Source of the DNA: Scilla litardierei
Lineage: Eukaryota > Streptophyta > Magnoliopsida > Asparagales > Asparagaceae
DNA length: 64,000 bases
Reading direction: 5' to 3'
NCBI GenBank assembly: GCA_030789695.1
Contig: CM061141.1
Coordinates: 167,779,079-167,843,078 of the forward strand
Shown in pieces: positions 54,769-64,000 of the stretch; position 1 is the first letter of the stretch, and each line of letters opens with the position of its first letter. A program made the position numbers and the translations under genes. The notes beneath the pieces were generated by a model. That model saw only the letters and a list, made by a program, of their open reading frames with translations, was not told the DNA's origin and ran no database searches.

Positions 54769-56901
54769 TCTAGTGACCCTGTGCTATGAGGAACAAACAC
54801 TAGAGGGGGGGTGAATAGTGTTTTATAGAATTATAAGGAATTTATGCCAAATAAAATCCTACTTAACCAACAAATGCGGAATATAAGAAATGATCAACAA
54901 CACAAACAATAATGCAATGCTAACAAGCAATCTACCCTGGTTCGGTGCCACCCAAGTCTCCCCGACTTGTTACCGGTGCCCTAATCCAGCAACACCCGGA
55001 TCCCCTCCGGATACTCTAGCAAACCGCTAGAGATTTCCTTTAGCCCACTTGTGGAAACCCCACAAGTACAATTGACCTACAATCGATGTCCGTGTATCCC
55101 ACAACCCGTGAACACGTAAAGTCATTAATCCCATAACCTGGGACTAAGCACACTCTCACAAACCGAGAGTAAAACGAAATCTTGACTCTCACAACTTGGG
55201 ATCAAGACAATCCTCTCACCACCATGAGTATACAACAATTAAGAAATATAAAGAATGAAACATAAAACTTCTTACCACAAAATCCTATGCCTTGAGAAAT
55301 ACTTACCAATTTAGGGCAAGAATGGATTTTGAGGAAGATGAGATCACCAAACCCTAGCTCCACCAAGATGAGCAGCAATAGATGGCTAGGGAGAAGTTGG
55401 TGACATGGAATCAAGCTATTAGCTTGAGAAGCCACAAGGAATGGGAATCTCTCTTGAGGAATTAGTGCTCAAAGAGTGAGAGAGAGATTCTTGTGAGATG
55501 AGAGAGCTTGGAATTGGAGTTGAATGGCTCTTCTCAAATGTGTGAAAATGTCTCTAATTTCAGCCTTGGATCCCTGGTTAGAAGCACTCTAACTTATATA
55601 GGGAAGAGACAAAATAGTCACAAAAATCATGGCATTAAATGCCCAACGGATCTATTTCTGAAGCTGCTTAATCGGTCTAAGAAGGATCATCAACCGACTA
55701 GATTGATAACTAGTCGGTCAGTGAACCTTCTTGGACCGACTAGATGGTTGACAGAGAAGATGGTGAAATCTGGGTAAGAACTAATCGGTCTAAGAAGGAT
55801 CATCAACCGACTAAATTGACAACTAGTCTGTCAGTGAACCTTCTTGGACCGACTAGATTGGATTTTAATGCATTAACCATCCTTCTTGAACCAACTAACT
55901 GGTCAACAGTACAAAGGTCGAATTTCACAAGGAAAACTAGTCGGTCTGAGAAGAAACACCAACCGACTAGATCGTCATTTAGTCAGTCGGTGAGCCTTCT
56001 TGGACCGACTAATTGGTCAACAAATGGTCTTGAATTGATTAGGATAACTAGTCGGTCTGAGAAGGATTTCCAACCGACTAAATCGCCATCTAGTCGGTCG
56101 GTGAACCTTCTTGGACCGACTAATTGACCAACAGAGAATGGGCTGAATCAAGCAAGGATATCTAGTCGGTTCAAGAAGGATTCCCAACCGATTAGATCGT
56201 CATTTAGTCGGTCGGTTCTTCTTCTTGAACCAACTAAGATGCATATGAAGCCGTGAAATGAAACGATAGGCTACGGGAAAGTTTCTAATGGCTTCTAAGG
56301 CAATCCTAGAGATACGATATGAAAGTTATGAAGATTTCTAGGCAAGTACTACTCAAGGCTTAACATTCTACTAAACCGAAGCTAGAAGACATAAAAGTAA
56401 ACACGACAAACCGTCTTCAAAGCTTCAACATGGAGAATCCGAATCCCTTGACTTCATGAATACTCCTTGAGCTTCAACGAAGCTCCAGGCACAACGATCA
56501 CGCGTTCTGAGGAAGTCTTGGGACATCACCTGAGATGAACAAATTACTTTGGCGACGATCTCCATAAATCTTCATGGACTTGAGTCTTTTAGTTGAATGA
56601 CTTGAATGTCATAGTCTTCGAAGCTTTTGACTCAACCATTCCTTTCTTCTCTTTGGATTGAATCTCCATTCATTTGTTGATGTCATTGGCTTGAGGTTTG
56701 AGGTATCCGTTGAGTTCTTCAAGCCAATGCTTCACCTTTGTTGATCTACCAAGTTCTCCACTTGAATCAACACGTGTAGTCACTTTTGGTCTTCTTGAAT
56801 CTAATTGGTGAATTTGTAGCTAACTACAATCACAAGAGTTAGTCACAATGATTTGTGTTTGATCATCATCAAAATCAAGGTGGAGAGTCCAATACTCAAC
56901 A
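54769..56901 (-). repeat. SIRE-like 3' LTR (left copy)
   Basis: 2,133 bp. It begins TCTAGTGACCCTGTGC (TGTAGTG in the right copy, so the terminal TG is mutated) and ends ATACTCAACA. Collinear with 63158-64000 over the available 840 bp, with few substitutions and small indels, for example a 15-bp difference near 54900. The frame at 55202-55435 occurs in both LTRs and is probably chance or leader sequence. Confidence 0.92.
55670..56240. repeat. Tandem array with palindromic CCGACTAG/CTAGTCGG cores
   Basis: Five units of about 110-130 bp, each with AACTAGTCGGTCTGAGAAGG, CAACCGACTAGATCGTCAT, TTAGTCGGTCGGTGAACC and TTCTTGGACCGACTAAT variants. Within each unit the GGTC-GACC cores are inverted and can pair. 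On the element's strand it is in the interior of U3. Frames through it are artefacts of the repeat. Confidence 0.92.
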
Positions 56902-56918
56902 TTCTCCCCCTTTTTGAT
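56902..56918 (-). other. SIRE-like polypurine tract
   Basis: The minus strand reads AAAAAGGGGGAGAA immediately before TGTTGAGTATTGG of the LTR. This is the typical strong tract of the lineage. Confidence 0.9.
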
Positions 56919-59900
56919 GATGACAAACCAAATATAAACAAAACAAATAATTGTGCATTAAATATACTTACTCCCCCTGCAATGATGCCAATCAAGTTAA
57001 TATCAATAACCAATAGCATCATTCAGCAGTTAATAGTGTGTGTATCACATGAGGTTGTTTATATATCGCATGAATGACCAGAAATAATATGCATACACAT
57101 TACAAATCATATAGGTGATACACATCATAAACATGAGCATGATTACCAATATATATATAATGTAATCAATATAAACTAAGGTAATCACCAATGCTCCCCC
57201 TGAATCATATACATGAACGATCAGAAATAAAGTCTATATGATTCAAGTAATTGTTTAACACTCAACATTTTAATAAGCACATCATTTGTTTATTTCTCTC
57301 CCCCTTTGTCATAAACAAAAAGTCATGGGGGTATAGAAACAACAAATGCAACAATAGAGTAGAAAACAAAAAGGTATATCAATTGTAAAGTTCTCTAATG
57401 TAAAGTTACCAATTGAAAACAAGATATCAAAATAAAGATATCAAATGCAAGAGCACATATCCAACAACAACTCAATCACCCTCAATTATCACAAAAAGAT
57501 AAGCAATAAGCATATGTGATAAAAGATTACAATAGATACTAATTGTAAAGAGTAGTGTGAGCCGTGTTAGAAAAGTGACAATGCAAAAATCATGACATCA
57601 CTTGTGAAAGAAAAACAAGTGATCAAATAGTGTCAGATACCCAAACAAATTCAATTATCACAAAATTTATAACGTTAAGCATAATGTGATAGAATGTCAT
57701 GTGAAACCAATTGTATGCTTGGTAAGATATATCAAGCAAAATTTAGTGCATGAAAAATAATTCTATGTTTTCATACAAGCAAATCTATTTAATCAATATA
57801 ATCGTCGGGCGACAAAGTAAACAGACTTGTTTTCATACACAATGTAATCAATATAATCAATACCAATTGTAATCACCTTCAATTTATGTTATAATATAAT
57901 AACACAAATTAAGTATAATGGCATGAGAAACCAAATATAAATGAAGTGTGCGATGTGGGGTGACAAGGTGATACAAGGAAAAATGAACATCAAATATCTA
58001 TATCACGCAAAAGTGTTATGCCAAAATAGAGATAGTAACATCATAAAACGTATGGCATACACAATTCTAGTACACTAAGATACTAATTGAACCAATGTTC
58101 AAAAGGACCATAGTACTAGCATGCATTCCAGAATAAATACTCACATAATGAGTCAAAGATAAGCATGGAATGCCATGAGCATGTAAAGACGACATCCAAA
58201 ATCAATAGTCTGACAATTGCAAATATGATACCAAATGTAAATATGATATGTAGAGATGATACCAAATGTAGTCTAACAAAGTATGCAAAGCATGGCAATT
58301 TAATGTCAAGATCATGATATCACTTGAGAAGGATACCAAGTGAATAAATAGAGACATGATCTCATCCTAGCTCAATTATCACAGAGGATTCAACATGAGG
58401 CATAATGTGATAAAATACCTTTTGAGCAAAGGCATGAAGATAGTCTACGTTCAAAGTCACAAGGTAGGATATAAACGAGTAAATTTATCATGAATATTGC
58501 ATGCATGCATACCAATTGTGCGAATAGAATAAAAGACTTGTGAAAGCACAATTTTAATCGGAGGTAGCATCAAAGTAGTCATAGTGCATCAAGATATATT
58601 CATAAAAGAATATCTATGACAGAATATACATATCATCAAACACAATATAAAGCTTATGTGATCGTGTAAAGCACAAGTTATCTCTAACATCTCATCAAAA
58701 TAGTATAAAATATGAGCGTGAGATGAGAGATGACATAGTGAGAAATATAGCTTGAAGATCACTAACTAATATGAATGAATATTATGTCACTTGTGTAAAT
58801 ATCATACATGAGAGATTTAGCTATAGACATGAAAGATTTCTTGAATAAAATTATAGCTAAACATCAGTCATGAAGTAATTCAAATGACAAGTAACATACA
58901 TTGATCAAATACGCATAAATATCATAAGTGATTAATCTTATACATGGCATGAATTATGTATAACATGATGAAGTATAGCATGCCACAAAGAAATGAATGA
59001 TTCTACTAGAATGGTATGACAAATCATGATATGGTCTAAATAATCTATGAACATAGTCATCTATGTGAATTAGGCACATGTGGTAGAATCAAAACAACAA
59101 TGAATCTTAAATGAAAGAATTGAAAAAATTTCAATGAAGGTTAAGATCCATATCCTTAATACTATCTAATAAACAAGCAAGCATGTCATACACATCAGTT
59201 ATCATATCCATAACATATAACAATCTTCACACAGAAGCATGCATGTGAGGAATGCGATGTGTAATGACAACGTGTTCCAAAGATATAAACATCAATAAAC
59301 AACTAACCAATTCATTATATGAATGTTATAGCTACCATGATACATGAGTCGTAATAAGACATATATGACCAACATGAACATGGCAGTCACATAAACAAAC
59401 AATCTCCATGAGGGTGTGAGAAGAATGAGCTAATGAAGAAGTATGCTATATTACACAAATCCAATATATTAAAATACTAATTGTAAACATGGTAGTCAAA
59501 ACCAATATATTAACATACCAATTGTGCAAAAACACATACTTACAACCATTTAGCTTTCCCTATAAGTGTGCATCTCCAATGCACCATCCTTTCCTTTGAA
59601 TTGATCCATCATTTGTAACCTAAGGAGAGTGTAGGGTAGGCATATTGCACAACAATCTGACAATACAACAATTGGTGGTATCCAAAAACTTTTTGGATCC
59701 AATAGGTTAAGGAACAAAATCAAGTAGTCCAATAACCAAACATTTACCAATTGTAAATAACACTCATCAATAGAAATGCATGGCATTCATTAATAGGAGT
59801 TATTATAATCACGAAAATCATACATATAAGGAATTAACAATTCTAAATCATTAGAAATTAGAAACACATAGACTAATAATTTCTATGCATATGATTTAGT

Positions 59901-61460
59901 CAAGCAATTAACATTATGAATACACATATCTAATACAATAGTGTGTGCATGAAAGATTCCGCATTCAATATGCATATGTGCACAAAATAAACATTCACGT
60001 CACATGCATATTGAAGGAAGGCATGAAAAGTAATACCACAAAGAGTGAGCATGAAAAGCATAAAGTATTAATTTTCATAACGGAATTTCTCTTTCCTTTG
60101 GCATATCAACAAGATAGAAAATCACAAAGGGTTAGAGAAATCAACCAATCTATATGCACAATCATAATATGAGAGAAATGTAATGGCATATAATGATGTT
60201 GGGGGTAGTAGACGAACTCAACTAATCCGATACCAAATGTAATGTCCAGATAACAATCAAACATGTCATACTCCATAAAAATCATACAAACTATGCAAAC
60301 TTGGGAGTAGTGGACAAACTCACATATATATGGGTACAAAAAGTAATCAAACAAGCATGGTACCCAAGCAATGAAGTGCAATAAGAGTCGCAAGAGAATA
60401 TGTCATACCTAATATACGATTCTATATGTGTGTTTATACTATACCTAGAAACAATATTAGGAGTCCAAATGATAGTGATTTGGGATTCTTAAGAAGAGGT
60501 TGTGTAGAGGCATGAGTAGGAAGTTGGGATGCACGCTTGTGAAGTGGAACATAAATATAAGCGTGTCCCGTGTGTGAAACATGCAAATGAACATTAGTTC
60601 TAACAAGAGAATTTTTAAGCCACATGTTATAAATAATTCTCGAATAGACATAAGAGTAAGGATTATGAATACACAATGCACATAAGTCAAGAATTTGACA
60701 CACATGAAATACATAGACATGAATGACATATATGATATACAATATGCAAACATAGGATATGCATGAGATAATCTCAAACACAAAGTGACATCTACATGCA
60801 TCCAACACACATGGATACCAAATGTAAGAATATACTTACAACATTAAGCTCCCCCTACTTTGGTGCATCACTTAAGCACCATCAACTCCATTTGAATGAA
60901 AGTCTTTGCAAATCAAGGAGTTGGTAGGGTTGGTATCCCAATGTGGATTGAACCTAGAAAACATAATTTTGGTATCCAAAAAAACTTTTTGGATCCTATG
61001 GGTTAGGCAACAAATTTAACAAACTAAATTCAAATTAATGTAACCCATATCTTAATGTAATCATACATAATGTTTATGTTGCATGTAATCATGTTACTAG
61101 ATAAATATTTAACCAAATACATGCATATACCAATTGTACCAAAAATAAGTATATATATATATATATATATTATAATCCAAACGCATTTCAAGTATCACAT
61201 GCAACAAACCATGAATATGAACCAAAGCATGTGTAGCATCAAAATGTTAAATATTTGAGACATGAAAATCATAAACACAAAGATTTACAAATAATCAAAC
61301 AATAGAAATCAAATTCAATATGAATTTAAGTTTCTAACAAACATGAGCATCTAAGACCAATATGCAAACAAAAGAATAAACCAATTCTTAACACAAATGC
61401 TTTGGTACCCATAAAATGAACATAAACTTATGGTACCAAGCAATGAAGGGTCAACGGAGA
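56919..61460 (-). other. Non-coding interior of the SIRE-like element
   Basis: About 4.5 kb, very AT-rich, no long frame. Two features stand out. Variants of ATACCAA[A/T]TGTA recur at least twelve times (near 57405, 57535, 57703, 57860, 58227, 58258, 58508, 59474, 59515, 59744, 60229, 60816 and 61127). Larger segments are duplicated: the block with CTTTTTGGATCC at about 59530-59720 matches 60830-61020, and 60340-60810 resembles 61420-61900. The last pair shows that part of the gag 3' region was duplicated. A (TA)n tract lies at 61148-61170. Confidence 0.7.
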
Positions 61461-63131
61461 CTAACCCTTCGGAAACCAAGTCCAAGAGGACCGTGATTTC
61501 CCAACATAATCATCATTCAAAATAATATCATGAATATACGATTGCACATACATATCCTTAGCATGATTGCTAGTGTTCTTCGGACCCCAAATAGTGTATG
61601 ATTTGGGACTCCTCTTCCTAGTGGTTGCATGCACAAAAGGTTGATTTCTACGTGGTGCATGTGGCCTAGGAACATGAGATCTAGCAAGAGCATGAGGAAC
61701 ATTATGTCGTGCTAAAGCATGATGATGGGAAAATGATCCATGATGTGGTGTTGCATACATACATGGATGAATATGAGGTGTGTATGCATGAGGATGATCA
61801 TGAGAATAAGCATGCACATGTGGATGTGATGTGTGCTCATGAGCATGTGAAGGTGCATGAGCATGAGTACGTGCATGAGAGTGTCTCAAATGAGTGTTTG
61901 CACGTGCTCGTGGGTATGGAACATAAAAACCATCATTAGCATGAACATGTGGAGTAGAAGGTGTGTTCCTACGTGGCATAGTATTGGTGTACATGAATGC
62001 ATGACCCTTCTTTGGAGGTCCACCCAAAGTGGGTTTCTTTCCAAAGGAGGGAGGAATAGGAGTGGTGGTTTTCTTACTAGTAGAACTACACAAGTTGTTA
62101 TAGACACCACTCGTGGATGCACCGGAGGATGGCCTCACAAAATCTATAGTTACTTCACTATAGGAGGTGCGTGCATTGGATGCACTTGCCTTAGAATAAC
62201 CAAGGCCAACACGATGGTTTGCCGGTAGTTGATTCTTTAGCAAATCATCCAAATTGTCCTTTCTCTTGTTGAATCTCTCAACAATAGAGGACATGAGCTC
62301 ATATTTCTTCGAAATTGAAGAAATAGTAGCATCCAAGGTGGATGCATGTGTGGTGAGCTCGTGCACTTGGGATTTGAGATCCTCATTCTCAATTCCCAAA
62401 CAAGTGTTTTGAGATTGAAGATTTTCAATCTCAAGATCGTTACTATCCTTAATAGAAACACGATCAAGTTGAGATTTGAGGGATTCCACCCCATTTCTCA
62501 ACATGCCATTTTGAGTAAGAAAACTTGCTTTCTCAATAGCGAGTGTCTCAACAATGGTGTCGTTGTTAGAGGTGCTACATGAAGATGTGTTAGAGAGACT
62601 AGCAGTCTTATTCTTAGCATCACAATATTTATGCATAAGCTTTTGATATTTATCAAATAATTGCTTAAGTTCAATTTTAAGATCATCCATTGTTACCTCT
62701 TCATCGTCGCTATCGCTTTCACTCGAGTCGCTTGAATCGTCACTAGAGTCGTCCTCTCGTGCCATCAAGCCCATGAATGAATCTCTTTCATCATTTGAGG
62801 AAAAACACTCTGAGGTGGACTCTTCTTGCTCCGCTAGCATGTGCCATATTTGATATGCCGTTGTTGCCTTGGACACGCGCATAAGAATATCATAAGTTAA
62901 AAAATCAAGCAAGATATTCATTACATCATCATGTTTCTTCACCAATTCTTTTTTCTCATTTGTCCATTCATGTTCGGAAGTGGTAGGTGCACGAAGGGGC
63001 TTTTCCACAAGCTTTCAATAATCCTCATCGATGGATTGAATATAGACCTTCATCTTTACACACCAACTTTGATAGTTGGGTCCAATGAGATATGGTGGAA
63101 TAGGACATCGTGTGTTGTTGTTGGTTGCCAT
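61461..63131 (-). pseudogene. SIRE-like gag with histidine-rich tract
   Basis: The ATG at 63129-63131 starts MATNNNTRCPIPPYLIGPNY, the standard SIRE-type gag opening. A TGA at 63015-63017 replaces a Trp codon, after which 515 codons stay open. In order they show EHEWTNEKKELVKKHDDVMN, an acidic Ser/Asp block (SSDDSSDSSESDSDDEE), a long coiled-coil region and a Ser/Thr-rich linker. Then a tract of about 50 residues has His at nearly every second position (HARTHAHAPSHAHEHTSHPH), followed by a basic region, and it ends TWFPKG. Most of the capsid domain is missing and no CCHC knuckle is seen. Frame conservation over 1.5 kb suggests the product, or its RNA, was selected in the family until recently. 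Confidence 0.78.
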
Positions 63132-63143
63132 AGCTATTACCTC

Positions 63144-63155
63144 GCTCTGATACCA
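63144..63155 (-). other. SIRE-like primer-binding site, tRNA-iMet
   Basis: TGGTATCAGAGC on the minus strand, two bases from the LTR end. It is a perfect complement to 12 bases of plant initiator tRNA-Met. Confidence 0.93.
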
Positions 63156-63157
63156 AT

Positions 63158-64000
63158 TGTAGTGACCCTGTGCTATGAGGAACAAACACTAGGGGGTGAA
63201 TAGTGTTTTATAAAATTATAAGGAATTTACGCCAAATAAAATCCTACTTAACCAACAAATGCGAAATATAAGAAATGATCATAATGCAATGCTAACAAGC
63301 AATCTACCCTGGTTCGATGCCACCCAAGTCTCCCCGACTTGTTACCGGTGCCCTAATCCAGCAACACCCGGATCCCCTCCGGATACTCTAGCAAACAGCT
63401 AGAGATTTCTTTTAGCCCACTTGCGGAAACCCCACAAGTGCAATCGACCTACAATCGATGTCAGTGTATCCCACAACCCTGGAACACTCAAAGTCCTTAA
63501 TCCCACAACCTGGGACTAAGCACACTCTCACAAACCGAGAGTAAAACGAAATCTTGACTCCCACAACTTGGGATCAAGCCAATCCTCTCACCACCGTGAG
63601 TATACAACAATTAAGAAGTATAAAGAATGAAATATAAAACTTCTTACCACAAAATCCTATGCCTTGAGAAATACTTACCAATTTAGGGCAAGAATGGATT
63701 TTGAGGAAGATGAGATCACCAAACCCTAGCTCTACCAAGATGAGCAGCAATAGATGGCTAGGGAGAAGTTGGTGACATGGAATCAAGCTATTAGCTTGAG
63801 AAGCCACAAGGAATGAGAATATCTCTTGAGGAATTAGTGCTCAAAGAGAGAGAGAGAGATTCTTGTGAGATGAGAGAGCTTGGAATTGGAATTGAATGGC
63901 TCTTCTCAAATGTGTGAAAATGTCTCTAATTTTAGCCTTGGATCCCTGGTTAGAAGCACTCAAACTTATATAGGGAAGAGACAAAACGGTCACAAAAATC
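63158..64000 (-). repeat. SIRE-like 5' LTR (right copy, cut by window edge)
   Basis: Starts TGTAGTGACCCTGTGC, intact TG end, and follows the left LTR to the edge of the window. About 1.3 kb, including the palindromic array, must lie outside. Confidence 0.92.

Larger units (their letters stand above)
54769..64000 (-). mobile_element. SIRE-like copia retrotransposon, gag-only, runs off the window
   Basis: Left LTR 54769-56901 and partial right LTR 63158-64000 share the same sequence. A tRNA-iMet primer site abuts the right LTR, and a long polypurine tract (AAAAAGGGGGAGAA on the minus strand) abuts the left. An LTR over 2 kb and this tract type fit the SIRE/Maximus lineage of copia. Between the LTRs are only a gag-like ORF (61461-63131) and about 4.5 kb of non-coding DNA. 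Protease, integrase, RT and RNase H were not found, so it is a non-autonomous derivative (LARD-like) needing enzymes in trans. It sits in the leader of copia-2. Confidence 0.88.

Noticed and set aside
55508..56127. Serine/threonine-rich frames with repeated SRSVNLLGPT.
   Set aside because: They are translations of the 110-130-bp LTR repeat and occur in overlapping frames.

Overview
The window looks like heterochromatin of a flowering plant. It holds a long AT-rich satellite array, full-length Ty3/gypsy and Ty1/copia retrotransposons with plant-type tRNA primer sites, Helitrons, and broken exons of plant genes (TOPLESS, NADH-glutamate synthase, an inositol transporter, an EamA transporter, an Fcf2-like rRNA-processing factor). 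I see no intact host gene, no rRNA or tRNA gene, and no CRISPR array. The species cannot be named from the sequence.

Layout. (1) 1-435: unplaced flank with a coding-looking minus-strand fragment. (2) 436-2300, 10713-16107 and 22237-33113: one satellite array of about 150-bp monomers, roughly 18 kb in total, cut by two clean LTR-retrotransposon insertions. (3) 2301-10712, plus strand: GC-rich Ty3/gypsy element of Tat-like organisation. It has 897/917-bp LTRs, a near-complete gag deletion, a pol broken by two stops and one frameshift, and an antisense gene downstream of pol. (4) 16108-22236, minus strand: Ty1/copia element (copia-1) with a perfect GATCT target duplication and degenerate gag-pol. 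(5) 33114 to the right edge: a second copia element (copia-2, minus strand). Its RT is split by about 17 kb of Helitrons (34621-51887), and its 5' leader is split by a third, SIRE-like element (54769 to beyond 64000, minus strand).

The Helitron block holds one plus-strand element (34621-42355) and at least two minus-strand elements (42388-48713 and 48770-51887). All share a 5' terminus starting TCTATTATACATTTGACA or a close variant, and a 3' hairpin followed by CTAG. (TA)n tracts separate them. None encodes a Rep/helicase, so all are non-autonomous; together they carry pieces of at least five host genes with introns retained.

The SIRE-like element keeps two long LTRs, a tRNA-iMet primer site and a polypurine tract. 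Its only long ORF is a gag-like protein with a histidine-rich tract. RT, integrase and protease are absent, and most of the interior is AT-rich DNA studded with a recurring motif that resembles the primer-site/LTR junction.

The inferred order of events is: satellite array first; gypsy, copia-1 and copia-2 into the array; Helitrons into copia-2 RT; SIRE-like element into the copia-2 leader. The most unusual signals are the exon/intron-like architecture of the satellite monomer, an inverted block repeated as part of a higher-order satellite structure, the gene-capturing Helitron cluster, and the gag-only SIRE-like element.
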